A stretch of DNA of 64,000 nucleotides from Vibrio spartinae (GTDB lineage Bacteria > Pseudomonadota > Gammaproteobacteria > Enterobacterales > Vibrionaceae). The notes beneath the pieces were generated by a model. The model was given only the letters and a program-made list of their open reading frames with translations, was not told the DNA's origin and searched no databases. The stretch is taken from positions 124,001 to 188,000 of the forward strand of contig NZ_AP024908.1 of the NCBI RefSeq assembly GCF_024347135.1, in the 5' to 3' direction. This document shows, piece by piece, positions 27,090 to 36,118 of this stretch; position 1 is the stretch's first letter; every line of letters starts with the position of its first letter. Position numbers and translations under genes: made by a program.

Positions 27090-28403
27090 ATGCTTTTTAA
27101 CCGTTCCCTTGTCAAAGAAAATGAAGCCTTAAAAAAAGAGCTTCACATGATCAAACAGATGCAAGACAGCCTTGGCAAAGAAATGTTAACGATGACGCTG
27201 GACTCGAATGGTTTGGTGAGTTCGGTGAATTCGCTTTTTTGTAAAGAAATGAAATACGAGTCACAAAATGTCGAGGGATGTAAACTCACCGACATGGTGC
27301 CACCGAAAGAGCGTTCGACCGGACATTACCAACGCTTAAGTCATGCATTGAAAGACGGTAAGCATTGGAATGGTGCGTTGCAACTGCTGAAAGGGAACAG
27401 TGAAGAATCATGGTTACGGGCGATTTTGCAGCCAATCTACAATATTGATAAGCAGCTGGAATATTTTTTACTTTATGCTTCTGAACTCACCCAAACCATT
27501 CGCGCTTCAAGAGAGCATGAAGATATGATCGCAGCATTGCTGCGTTCGACGGCTGTGATTGAGTTTGATCTTGACGGGCATGTTCTGACAGCAAATGATA
27601 ACTTTCTTCGCGCAACGAGTTATAAAAAAGAAGAAATTGTCGGTAAACATCACCGTATGTTCTGCGAACCTGGACTCTATAATTCTCCTGAATATGAGAG
27701 TTTTTGGCGTGAGCTGAGGAAAGGTAATTTTATCTCGGATCGATTTAAGCGAATCGATAAATATGGGAATACTGTGTGGTTGGAAGCGTCTTATAACCCG
27801 ATTCACAACAACCATGGTGAACTCTATAAAGTTGTTAAATTTGCTTCTGTGATCACAGAACAGATGAATCGGGAAAAGGCCATCTCTGAAGCTGCAAACA
27901 TTGCCTACGAAACATCCCAGTTAACTGATACACAGGCAGCAAAAGCACAGATTGTCATTCAGGATACGATTCAGACCATGGAAGAACTTGAACAGCAGAT
28001 GATTCACGCCTGCCAAGGGATTAAGGATCTGGACGAGCTTTCTAAGAAGGTCAGTGATCTGGTGGGCAACATCAGCGGGATTGCCGATCAAACCAACTTA
28101 CTTGCTTTGAATGCTGCCATTGAGGCAGCCAGAGCCGGTGATCAGGGGCGTGGCTTTGCTGTCGTCGCTGATGAAGTCAGGGAGCTTGCCTTACGCACCA
28201 GCAAAACCACTTCTGAAATTGTGGACGTGGTGTCCAAGAACCAAAAACTGACAGAAAATGCGGTTGGGCTGATTGAAAATGGCCAGCAGAGAGCGAAAGA
28301 CGGGTTGCAGCTTTCGAATGATGCCGGGGTTGTGATGGCAGATATTCAGGATGGGGCGAAAAAAGTCGTGAATGCGATAGAGCAGTTCCATCAGAAACTG
28401 TAA
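27090..28403 (+). CDS. Soluble PAS-domain chemoreceptor
   Basis: A 437-residue cytoplasmic methyl-accepting protein without membrane segments. An N-terminal coiled coil ([17 protein letters not shown]) is followed by two PAS domains, about residues 30-145 and 150-265. The second shows [20 protein letters not shown] and [10 protein letters not shown] short signalling domain follows with the tip [20 protein letters not shown] and [15 protein letters not shown]. The layout recalls BdlA/Aer-like redox or oxygen sensors. The ATG at 27090 has an AGAGG site; an in-frame ATG at 27033 has none and is less likely. Confidence 0.9.
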   Translation: MLFNRSLVKENEALKKELHMIKQMQDSLGKEMLTMTLDSNGLVSSVNSLFCKEMKYESQNVEGCKLTDMVPPKERSTGHYQRLSHALKDGKHWNGALQLLKGNSEESWLRAILQPIYNIDKQLEYFLLYASELTQTIRASREHEDMIAALLRSTAVIEFDLDGHVLTANDNFLRATSYKKEEIVGKHHRMFCEPGLYNSPEYESFWRELRKGNFISDRFKRIDKYGNTVWLEASYNPIHNNHGELYKVVKFASVITEQMNREKAISEAANIAYETSQLTDTQAAKAQIVIQDTIQTMEELEQQMIHACQGIKDLDELSKKVSDLVGNISGIADQTNLLALNAAIEAARAGDQGRGFAVVADEVRELALRTSKTTSEIVDVVSKNQKLTENAVGLIENGQQRAKDGLQLSNDAGVVMADIQDGAKKVVNAIEQFHQKL

Positions 28404-28489
28404 GACAACAAGCTTGGTGATTGGGTGGATAGTGACTTCATTGATGAAGTTCGCTACACTTCGCGTCCTTTAAGCGGGGAGGCGATCCA

Positions 28490-28768
28490 ATGGCAAAAAC
28501 AGCAGCAGCGTTGCATATTCTGGTAAAACATCAGAATCAGGCTGAAGATATTCTACAGCAGCTTAAGAAAGGTGCTAAATTTCAAACGCTTGCCCGAAAA
28601 TATTCTTTGTGTCCTTCCGGCAAGAAAGGAGGAGATCTGGGGGAGTTTCGTCAGGGACAAATGGTGCCCGCATTTGACAAAGCTTGCTTTCGTGGGGAAG
28701 TTCTCAAACCTCAGATTGTCAAAACCAAATTTGGCTGGCACGTGATTAAGGTGCTGTATCGGACGTGA
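28490..28768 (+). CDS. ppiC: Parvulin-type peptidyl-prolyl isomerase
   Basis: A 92-residue single-domain rotamase that isomerises Xaa-Pro bonds. The whole parvulin fold is visible: [51 protein letters not shown]. No signal peptide, so it should be cytoplasmic as in E. coli PpiC. Length equals the family's (about 93). Confidence 0.95.
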   Translation: MAKTAAALHILVKHQNQAEDILQQLKKGAKFQTLARKYSLCPSGKKGGDLGEFRQGQMVPAFDKACFRGEVLKPQIVKTKFGWHVIKVLYRT

Positions 28769-28952
28769 GTGGACGTTTTCGTTCTGCTATCGGGTTCGGT
28801 CTTCAATCTCATCAAATGCTTCCACAGAACGGTGCATGTTATCCGTTGCCGAACGCCATATATTTTGAAATTCATCTATTTTTTCGCTTGGCACTCGCCA
28901 CTTATATACGACTCTAAACATATAGCGTTCTACTGAATCTGTTGATGATGGG

Positions 28953-29495
28953 TTATTCTGACAAATCTGAGAGTGCTTTGGTCTTGCTCAGATAGTCATG
29001 TTGTAAAATATACATCCGTTTGACATCCTGATAGCGCCCATTAATAAAGAACTCTCCAATCAAATGCCCCTCTTCAATAAAACCAGCTTTCCGATACAAA
29101 TAAATCGCCACTTCATTGTCGATAGCAACGTGCAGATAAATCTTGTGCAGATTGAGAATGGTAAATGAGTAATCCAATGCTTTGTTGATGAGATCTATCG
29201 CATAGCCTCTTCCCTGATATTCAGGGGTAATAATGATCTGAAACTCAGCGCTTCTGTGAATGTAGTTGATCTCAATTAATTCAACCAGACCGATCAGCTG
29301 CTTATTTTCATTTTCTACGACAAAACGTCTTTCTGCATTGTCGTGAATATGTTTGTTATACAACTCTTCAAGTTCATCAAAGGATTCATACGGTTCTTCA
29401 AACCAATATGACATGATATTTCTATTATTATTAAGATTGTGAATAAAACGGAGATCCTGACGTTCTAATGCCCGTAGGTAAAGTTCACTTTTCAT
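28953..29495 (-). CDS. speG: Spermidine N1-acetyltransferase
   Basis: A 180-residue GNAT enzyme acetylating spermidine and spermine. The sequence LRALERQDLRFIHNLNNNRN, NIMSYWFEEPYESFDELEEL and EINYIHRSAEFQIIITPEYQ is almost the same as I recall for Vibrio cholerae SpeG, which forms an allosteric dodecamer. The chosen start is MKSELYLRAL at 29495. The frame extends 16 codons further up without homology. It prevents polyamine toxicity. Confidence 0.95.
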   Translation of the reverse strand: MKSELYLRALERQDLRFIHNLNNNRNIMSYWFEEPYESFDELEELYNKHIHDNAERRFVVENENKQLIGLVELIEINYIHRSAEFQIIITPEYQGRGYAIDLINKALDYSFTILNLHKIYLHVAIDNEVAIYLYRKAGFIEEGHLIGEFFINGRYQDVKRMYILQHDYLSKTKALSDLSE

Positions 29496-29582
29496 GGAAT
29501 GATCCGAAGTTAATCTTGCATTAAGTATTTTCATGAGACACATCTATCTGCCGATGTGCATCAGAGACTCGTATAACATAGC

Positions 29583-29648
29583 ATGTTGAAAGGACAGGCA
29601 CCAGAAAGCTTGCAACGTGTCGGGATGCTGAGAGGACAGGCACCTGAA
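29583..29648. repeat. Two 24-bp direct repeats
   Basis: Units at 29583-29606 and 29625-29648 match at 21 of 24 positions around the core AGGACAGGCACC, spaced 42 bp start to start. They lie in the non-coding gap between speG and the thioesterase gene. The GACAGGCAC core also occurs at 23325 and in the terminator at 39043. Confidence 0.6.
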
Positions 29649-29722
29649 CGGCACATTGGTGAGGGGGCATGAGCATCGAGGGGACGTGATATTTTTGCTC
29701 TGAAAGGAAGTCAAGCAAGGGC

Positions 29723-29753
29723 ATCACAGACCAGAATACCTTCGGTCTGTGAT
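29723..29753 (-). terminator. Hairpin after the thioesterase gene
   Basis: Perfect 10-bp stem ATCACAGACC / GGTCTGTGAT with an 11-nt loop, 10 nt beyond the stop of the minus-strand thioesterase. No clear T tract follows on that strand. Confidence 0.6.
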
Positions 29754-29762
29754 GGTTGAGTA

Positions 29763-30248
29763 TTATTTCAGGTATTGAACATGGGCTTCCATTTCTTCGC
29801 CGATTTCTTGGCGCATATTCATTAAACGAATTGCTGACTCTCTGAGTGCAATGTCTTCCGGTGTGACTGGTAACCACTCTGGTACAGTGCTTGGTTTTCC
29901 ATCTTCATCGACAGCAACCATAATCACAATACAGTGTGTGGTCAGTCGATTTTCTTGCAATTTAGGGTCACTTGCCTGAACGTCGATCGCGACATGCATG
30001 GATGTTCGCCCGGTATAGACGATTTTGGCGGTTACTTCGACGAGGTTACCAACCAAAATCGGGGCAACAAACCGGATACCTCCCGCATAGGCTGTAATGC
30101 AGTATTTTCCACTCCAAGCCGCAGAGCAGGCATAAGCGGCTAAGTCGATCCACTTCATCACGGCCCCCCCGTGAACTTTACCGCCGAAGTTTACATCGCT
30201 GGGCTCAGCCAGAAAACGCAGTGTGAGCTCTCTTTTATTATTTGTCAT
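29763..30248 (-). CDS. Acyl-CoA thioesterase (hotdog fold, YciA/BFIT-like)
   Basis: A 161-residue hotdog-fold thioesterase. The characteristic block is LAEPSDVNFGGKVHGGAVMK, then WIDLAAYACSAAWSGKYCIT and FVAPILVGNLVEVTAKI; the Asn/Gly/His positions of the active helix are present. It hydrolyses acyl-CoA to free acid and CoA; chain preference cannot be read. The ATG at 30248 has a GAGGA site 8 nt upstream, so the 11-codon extension to 30281 is rejected. Monocistronic. Confidence 0.88.
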   Translation of the reverse strand: MTNNKRELTLRFLAEPSDVNFGGKVHGGAVMKWIDLAAYACSAAWSGKYCITAYAGGIRFVAPILVGNLVEVTAKIVYTGRTSMHVAIDVQASDPKLQENRLTTHCIVIMVAVDEDGKPSTVPEWLPVTPEDIALRESAIRLMNMRQEIGEEMEAHVQYLK

Positions 30249-30560
30249 ATCGACGTCCTCATCAATTGTGAATACAACCATACCTTGAAACAGTTCGAAA
30301 ACGCACCCTGCTGTTGCTCATTAAGTACAACAAATATTTAACATGGGCAATATTAAAGAAACTTATTCTCAAAAATCTGAAAGTCAAGCAGATCGAGCGA
30401 ACCCGGGATAAATCATGGAAACAGTTCCCGAATTCGATGCGGTGAGAGATTTGCCGGTTATACGATGCTGATGATTGACTGGCGAGGGGGAGACCACGGG
30501 TGAGACATGATGGATGATGAAATCAGTTGAATGATATTGTTCGTTTATTCATAAAAAATA
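30249..30560. other. Intergenic, nothing recognised
   Basis: 312 bp between the thioesterase promoter and the end of the LysR gene. It contains the thioesterase promoter region but no hairpin, repeat or supported frame. Confidence 0.4.
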
Positions 30561-31481
30561 TTAATCATTATCAGTGCCATAGCAATCAATATATTTTTTA
30601 ATCCAATTTAAAAAGGCCTGTAATTTAGGCCGTGTTTCATGACCTTTAGGACAAATTAAATCATAGCCATACCCTGATGGGACTCGTTCAAATAGTGAAA
30701 CCAAGGCACCACTTTCAAGGTACGATTGAATCGTATGGTAGCGGCCTAAGGCGATGCCCATTGAATTTCGAGCGGCAACCATCGTTAGTTCTTCATGATT
30801 AAATACATACTTATGTTTTAAAATACCGGCGCTTCTACCCGTCGCACTGAACCAATGCTGCCATTCACTTAAGGGCGATAAAAATTCTAACGACTCGGTG
30901 CAATGCAGAAAAGTGGCTTCTTTCAGGCGTGATTCACTTTCATATAAATTCAGACGTTGTGCATATTCAGGAGTACATACAGGAACCAAGTTTTCATCAA
31001 ACAGCCGGATGTGATAAAAATTTGGATGCGTTTCATTACCATAGTAAATCGCGATATCAACCGGTTGATTATGGAAGTCCAGTTTACTTGCCTTGACCCG
31101 CATCTTTACATCCAGATAAGGATATAAACGTTGAAATTCAGCCATTTTAGGGACTAACCATAAGTGGGCAAATGTTGGCGCGATCCCAATATACAATTCT
31201 CCTCTTAATTCATTGAAGCGAATATCGTCAACTTCAGTGAAGATATTTGACAGAGAGGAGGTCAGTGTCCTGAGCATTCGGTGACCATCTTCAGTCAGCT
31301 CGAGCTTTCTTGTGAGACGAACAAAAAGTGTGAAACCAAGATCGGCTTCAAGCTTTTTAATTCTTTGGCTGACCGCTCCCTGAGTCAGGCACAATTCTTC
31401 TGCTGCTAATGTAAAACTTAAAAACTTGGCTACAACACTGAAAGTATAAAGGTTTGCTAAGATATTTTGCTTATCTGCCAT
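30561..31481 (-). CDS. LysR-family transcriptional regulator
   Basis: A 306-residue LysR regulator. The N-terminal winged helix is clear (FSVVAKFLSFTLAAEELCLT, QGAVSQRIKKLEADLGFTLF), followed by the periplasmic-binding-like effector domain (LYIGIAPTFAHLWLVPKMAE, VDIAIYYG). It resembles the GcvA-like branch. It is divergent from the GH4 glycosidase with 120 bp between, the usual arrangement for a LysR regulator and its target. Confidence 0.9.
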   Translation of the reverse strand: MADKQNILANLYTFSVVAKFLSFTLAAEELCLTQGAVSQRIKKLEADLGFTLFVRLTRKLELTEDGHRMLRTLTSSLSNIFTEVDDIRFNELRGELYIGIAPTFAHLWLVPKMAEFQRLYPYLDVKMRVKASKLDFHNQPVDIAIYYGNETHPNFYHIRLFDENLVPVCTPEYAQRLNLYESESRLKEATFLHCTESLEFLSPLSEWQHWFSATGRSAGILKHKYVFNHEELTMVAARNSMGIALGRYHTIQSYLESGALVSLFERVPSGYGYDLICPKGHETRPKLQAFLNWIKKYIDCYGTDND

Positions 31482-31601
31482 GTCGGTGAATCGTCCTATG
31501 CATTAGATATATTAATTCATAAATATCACGAATTCGTTTGTCGCTGTTGGGGTTGTCAGGTGCAATGAACACAAGAAGGACACACGAGAGAGTATTGCAA
31601 A

Positions 31602-32945
31602 ATGAATAACAAATTAAAAGTTGTTGTGATTGGTGGTGGCTCAAGTTATACACCAGAATTAATTGAAGGTCTGATTCACCGCTATCATGAACTGCCAGTT
31701 GCTGAACTATGGTTAGTTGACATCGAAGACGGCAAAGAAAAAGTTAAAATCATTGCTGAATTAGCGCAACGCATGATTAAAAATAAAGGGCTCAATATCG
31801 ACGTTAAAGTCACACTTGATCGTCGTCTTGCGTTGGAAAATGCAGATTTTGTTTGTTCACAATTTAGAGCGGGTTGTCTTGATGGTCGAATCCGTGATGA
31901 ACGAATTTCTTTAAAGTACGGCATGATCGGGCAAGAAACCAATGGCCTCGGTGGTTTTGCAAATGCATGTCGGACAATTCCAGTTACGTTAGCAATCTGT
32001 AAAGAGATGGAAGAACTTTGCCCCGATGCATGGTTACTGAATTTCACTAATCCATCAGGCATGGTCACCGAAGCTGTATTGAAATATACCAATATTAAAG
32101 CCGTCGGTTTATGTAATGTCCCTGTCATTATGGAGAAAGGCATTGCACAAATGTTGGGTGCCAGTGAAGGTGAGTTCATTATGCAAGTCGCTGGTCTCAA
32201 CCATATGATTTGGGTACGCAAAATATTGCATCAAGGAACGGACAAATTAAATATGGTGATGGATGAAATTTTAAACGGGAATGATCCATTAGTTCCGTCA
32301 AATATCCCGCCATTTGATTGGCCTAAAGATCTATTGAAAGAAATGGGCATGATCCCTTGTGCTTATTTGCGTTATTACTACACCAGTGACGACATCATGA
32401 AGCAAGAGCAACAAGAAGCAGATGGTGAGGGGACACGCGGTGAAGTGGTCAAAGCCATGGAAAAACGCTTGTTTGATATTTATAAAAATCCGGATGTGGT
32501 AGAGAAGCCCAAAGAATTGGAAAAGCGGGGCGGTCAATATTATTCAGAAGCGGCATGTGAGCTGATGGCTTCCATTTACAACGACAAACGGACCGTCATG
32601 CATGTCAATACACGTAATCAGGGTGCGATTAGTGGTTTACCGGATGATTGCGCTGTAGAAGTCAGTTCGGTCATCACTAAAAGTGGCCCGCTCCCCTTGA
32701 ATGTTGAACCATTCCCAGAGGATACATTACGTCTGATCCAACTGATGAAAACGTTTGAAACACTCACGGTTGAAGCTGCGGTGAAAGGTGACTTGGTGGC
32801 TGCGAAACGAGGACTCATCCTCAATCCTATCGTGAATACCGGTACGATCTTAGATGAAGCCCTGCAAGAAACAGTCAAAGAAAACTTAGATTATATGCCT
32901 CAGTTTCGTTGGATGTTGACATCGGATCCGGTGAGCAATCACTGA
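31602..32945 (+). CDS. GH4 family 6-phospho-beta-glucosidase
   Basis: A 447-residue NAD- and metal-dependent glycosidase of family GH4 that cleaves phosphorylated disaccharides by a redox-elimination mechanism. The dinucleotide loop VIGGGSSYTPEL is at residues 9-20; TNGLGGFANACRTIPV, LNFTNPSGMVTEAV, the metal-binding Cys in GLCNVP and His in GLNHMIW are present. Closest in feel to CelF/ChbF-type 6-phospho-beta-glucosidases; alpha-specific members cannot be fully excluded. No PTS transporter lies nearby, so its phospho-sugar must come from a system elsewhere. Confidence 0.9.
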   Translation: MNNKLKVVVIGGGSSYTPELIEGLIHRYHELPVAELWLVDIEDGKEKVKIIAELAQRMIKNKGLNIDVKVTLDRRLALENADFVCSQFRAGCLDGRIRDERISLKYGMIGQETNGLGGFANACRTIPVTLAICKEMEELCPDAWLLNFTNPSGMVTEAVLKYTNIKAVGLCNVPVIMEKGIAQMLGASEGEFIMQVAGLNHMIWVRKILHQGTDKLNMVMDEILNGNDPLVPSNIPPFDWPKDLLKEMGMIPCAYLRYYYTSDDIMKQEQQEADGEGTRGEVVKAMEKRLFDIYKNPDVVEKPKELEKRGGQYYSEAACELMASIYNDKRTVMHVNTRNQGAISGLPDDCAVEVSSVITKSGPLPLNVEPFPEDTLRLIQLMKTFETLTVEAAVKGDLVAAKRGLILNPIVNTGTILDEALQETVKENLDYMPQFRWMLTSDPVSNH

Positions 32946-33020
32946 TGTAAATAATGAGGAGAAAAGAAGATGTGGAATCGATTAGAATACCCATTACTCC
33001 AATAGACAAAGACATCCGCT

Positions 33021-33242
33021 ATGCTACAAAAAGAGAGTTTGCTGAAACTGGCAACGATGAAAATGCCGTTTGGCCGTTATGCCGGACGCGTATTAATTGA
33101 TTTACCGGAAGAGTACTTATTGTGGTTCCAAAATAAAGGGGAATTTCCTCAGGGAGAACTTGGGGAATTGATGCAACTCTGCCTGACGTTGAAAGTTGAG
33201 GGATTGGATCGTCTCGTGAAACCATTAAAGCGGCAATCTTGA
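33021..33242 (+). CDS. DUF3820 family small protein
   Basis: A 73-residue protein matching the DUF3820 pattern (KMPFGRYAGRVLIDLPEEYL, WFQNKGEFPQGELGELM). The family is annotated as putative quorum-sensing-regulated virulence factor, without proven biochemical function. It sits 75 nt after the GH4 gene on the same strand. Confidence 0.85.
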   Translation: MLQKESLLKLATMKMPFGRYAGRVLIDLPEEYLLWFQNKGEFPQGELGELMQLCLTLKVEGLDRLVKPLKRQS

Positions 33243-33315
33243 AAACTTGTTGTATGGCGGCAAACAGGGATGAAGATGATGGTGAAGCCATGGTATTCAG
33301 CGTTTGGTCATAATA

Positions 33316-33348
33316 AACCGAAAGCACCGGCTCGTGGTGCTTTCGGTT
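33316..33348. terminator. Terminator shared by convergent genes
   Basis: Thirteen-bp perfect stem AACCGAAAGCACC / GGTGCTTTCGGTT with a 7-nt loop, between the DUF3820 gene and the end of the minus-strand metalloprotease. Read on the minus strand it is followed by TTTATTATG. Confidence 0.8.
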
Positions 33349-33363
33349 GGTACAAGAGACCCA

Positions 33364-34440
33364 TTATAAACGAGGGCTATTCTCCGCAAAGTATTCATGA
33401 GAATCTGCGTTGTTGACGGCCTGATTCGGTGATGATTGTGCCAGACGACGTGCATTGTACTGCCCGTAAGCAATATCATCTGTCCCGCCATTGACCGTGA
33501 AATGACTCATTTCGTGAATCAGTGTGCCGGCTTTTGAGTCCGTGCCTGCCGTCGGTGCAGACCAGAAGGCGTTGCATAAGTGGATACGGTAGGGTTGATT
33601 CGGATAAACGTAAGCATATGCATTGGAAAGGCTGCCCTCACAGTAACAATCAGCGGTGACAGTTTTGTTTTGCAGCGCGTCGGTGATCTTCTGGAAATGT
33701 CCTTTGACGGTATTGTAACGACCACTTGAATATGAACCAAACCAAGTGGTATAGCGAGAAGTTACTGAACCTGCCCGTAAGTAACTGTAAGCTGAACCGG
33801 ACATGCTTCGTGCCACGCTAACCGCAGAACTGATTTGACTTTTCTGACTATTTGAGCAGTTGCCGCGATAGCTGATTCCGCCTCTCAGTTCAGCGATATC
33901 GAGTTCTGACCCATTAATGGTTGCGATCTTTGGGTGAACCCCCTCGACCCAGAAACTGACATCATTTGAGCTGAGTGTCTGAACTTGATCTTCGGCCTGC
34001 AGTTTCGATTGTGCTTCAGACTTAATTAAATCCAGTGCGGTGACATTAAACTGAACGCTGTATGTCCCTTCACGAGTCATATCATAGAAAGAAGACAGAT
34101 CGACCGTTTGGGTGACTGTCTGGCCGGCAGACAATGTCATGTAATCTTTAGCCGTTGGTGCGGGCCGTTTAATGATTGGGCCTGTATAGGCGACGGTTTC
34201 TCCATCGACGGTGACGGTGAAAGCATTTTTCTGAAGTTTGCTGTGATTGATGAGATACCAATCAAGGACATCGATATCATCCTGCCCATTATTCGTAATG
34301 CTTAGTTCAACTTTGACATCACTGCCTTCACCATAAGATTGATTTAAAGGGGTAACGGTGACATCCAGAGAGTGAGCATAAGCCAGAGATGACATACTTC
34401 CTACAATTGCACTCAACAATAAATTTGTTGCCTTATTCAT
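33364..34440 (-). CDS. Secreted M35 (deuterolysin/aspzincin) metalloprotease
   Basis: A 358-residue secreted protease. The signal peptide (MNKATNLLLSAIVGSMSSLA, cleavage after AYA) is followed by a beta-rich propeptide (~residues 23-165). The catalytic domain carries the zinc motif HEMSH and the downstream aspzincin GTDDIAYG that supplies the third ligand, Asp. Cysteines in GNCSN, CYCEG and HLCNAF probably pair. The start at 34440 has a GGAG site 8 nt upstream; the 8-codon extension lacks one. Relatives include AMP-resistance and toxin proteases of Aeromonas and Vibrio, so nutrition or virulence is possible. Confidence 0.9.
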   Translation of the reverse strand: MNKATNLLLSAIVGSMSSLAYAHSLDVTVTPLNQSYGEGSDVKVELSITNNGQDDIDVLDWYLINHSKLQKNAFTVTVDGETVAYTGPIIKRPAPTAKDYMTLSAGQTVTQTVDLSSFYDMTREGTYSVQFNVTALDLIKSEAQSKLQAEDQVQTLSSNDVSFWVEGVHPKIATINGSELDIAELRGGISYRGNCSNSQKSQISSAVSVARSMSGSAYSYLRAGSVTSRYTTWFGSYSSGRYNTVKGHFQKITDALQNKTVTADCYCEGSLSNAYAYVYPNQPYRIHLCNAFWSAPTAGTDSKAGTLIHEMSHFTVNGGTDDIAYGQYNARRLAQSSPNQAVNNADSHEYFAENSPRL

Positions 34441-35471
34441 TGGGTAAACTCCATTTTGTTTCATGGTTCATGAATCATCGATATGGTTACGACTCAGCGG
34501 ATATCAATCATTCGTCACAGAATGTTTAAAGCAAGTCTTTTTTACTTTAAACATTATTTAAAGTTGTACTTGTTATTAATTTTTTAATTATGTTTTATTT
34601 ATGTAAACGTGTAAAGTCTGAAATAAATAGAGGATGGTTAACTTTGTTTTTAATGATAAATATATAAATTAGTATTTATTTAACTATTAGTAATGACTGA
34701 CATGTTACTTTTGATTTTAATTTTTTATGTTATTGATTTTTAATATTTTTTGTTTATTTTTTTGACGGCTGTATTATTTTTATTGTGCTATTTTTTAAAT
34801 TGGATTTTATGAATGAATAGTGATGGGTTTTTCTATTTATAAATTTACTAATAAGAAGTGATGACAAGTTTAAATTAATGAGCTGGTTATTTGATTGGAA
34901 TTAAATATTAAATGATTGAAAATAATGAAATTGCGTTCTTTAACATGATTACATATACAATGAATAAGCCCTATCTTGACCATAAAAAATTTTGACTGCT
35001 GTCGGGTTATTTTATTGTGTCTGTCCTCCACATAAACGCCCCTTTATATAAGCTCTTATTTATAGCGTTCTTATCCATATAAATACTCCGCCATATGAAC
35101 AATGATGTTGAATGAGGATGATGTTTCATGAACAAGATGATGTCTCATGAACAAGTAGTGAGCGGAGAACGTTTCATCGGTTAAGGTTGTCTTCGCCATA
35201 TGATTTTGTTTGTTCTGTAATATCATTGCGAAAAAGTTACAGCCTGCGTGTCTGTAGCTTCCCCTCATTGATATCGCTCGCGGTACTGTCACTCAGCAAC
35301 AGGAATGGTTTATTTATTTGAAATACATCAAGTTTTTTATGAATCTGTATTGATAATTACAAATTAATAGTAATTAAATTACCAATAATGTTGACTTGAG
35401 TCACAAAAATGGTGATAATTTGAACTAAACAACGCTTGGTTGTGAAATAAAATAACGGTAGGAGCCGAGTC
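34441..35471. other. Long AT-rich gene-poor region
   Basis: About 1 kb of very A/T-rich DNA (especially 34520-34960) with no frame I can support. It carries the M35 promoter, a tandem duplication at 35117-35154, and the leader of the small gene at 35472. The composition differs sharply from the neighbouring genes and suggests foreign or decayed DNA. Confidence 0.5.
35117..35154. repeat. 19-bp tandem duplication
   Basis: Two adjacent 19-bp units, GATGATGTTTCATGAACAA and GATGATGTCTCATGAACAA, differing at one base. Non-coding. Confidence 0.85.
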
Positions 35472-35630
35472 ATGAGTTCAATGCTTTCTTCACAAATTAC
35501 TATCAATGTTCCTAAAACAAAAATGAGTACGTCTGTCGTCGATACGGTTAAAGAACTTGCAGGTATTTTCGCAATGTTTGGTGTGACAGCCGTCATTACC
35601 TTTATGCTTGCTTTAACTTGGGTGAATTGA
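35472..35630 (+). CDS. 52-residue single-pass membrane protein
   Basis: A short gene: ATG at 35472 with a GGTAGGAG ribosome site 7 nt upstream, 52 codons, TGA at 35628. The N-terminal half is polar (MSSMLSSQITINVPKTKMST), followed by a predicted membrane helix with GIFAMFGVTAVITFMLALTW. It stands alone in the gene-poor region. I do not recognise it. The good ribosome site, balanced composition and clean membrane helix make it a credible small protein. Confidence 0.55.
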   Translation: MSSMLSSQITINVPKTKMSTSVVDTVKELAGIFAMFGVTAVITFMLALTWVN

Positions 35631-35682
35631 TTATTACGATCAAGTCCATTCTGATTGCGACGCTTATTATTTTAAATGACCC

Positions 35683-36000
35683 TTACTTGTTTTGAATTCG
35701 GTGGCTTTGTTCCGATGATATCGGATGTTCCACCGAATGAATGTTCCCCGCCATCCAATTGCTTTCATTTCTGTTGACCATGGTATTGGTATCTGCGCCA
35801 TTATTAATATCATTGGCGTTTAAATCAACGTCATACCAAGTATATTCAGCGTTGACTAAAAAGTTATCTGTGATTTTAAATCCAACATAGGCACCTGCAA
35901 ATACAGCTTTGTCATCTCACCACTCATACCCATTGAATCGCGCTATCTGTAACCATTGAGTTGGGCATATTTGATTCCCGTTGGCACTAATCGTCGTGCA
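35683..36000 (-). pseudogene. Decayed outer-membrane beta-barrel protein
   Basis: On the minus strand a 75-codon block ending at 35683 reads AVFAGAYVGFKITDNFLVNA then EYTWYDVDLNANDINNGADT, the alternating pattern of outer-membrane strands (KdgM/porin-like). The frame is broken just upstream by a stop (NGYEW then TGA), and further fragments (GIKYAQLNGY near 35960) lie in another frame before a TAG. No start or signal peptide remains. The 3' end, HSVEHP and onward, looks like drift. Confidence 0.55.
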
Positions 36001-36118
36001 CGGGGAATTTTCATGCATTCCGTTGGTCTTAACTAACTGTTCCTCAATTTATACCGTGTTTCACGATGTTGTACATCGGCACGATAACTGTCAGTAAAAT
36101 GAATAAGAGATTGATATA

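Noticed and set aside
29521..29877. 118-codon frame overlapping the thioesterase
   Set aside because: Another frame of the thioesterase end plus non-coding repeats; no homology seen.
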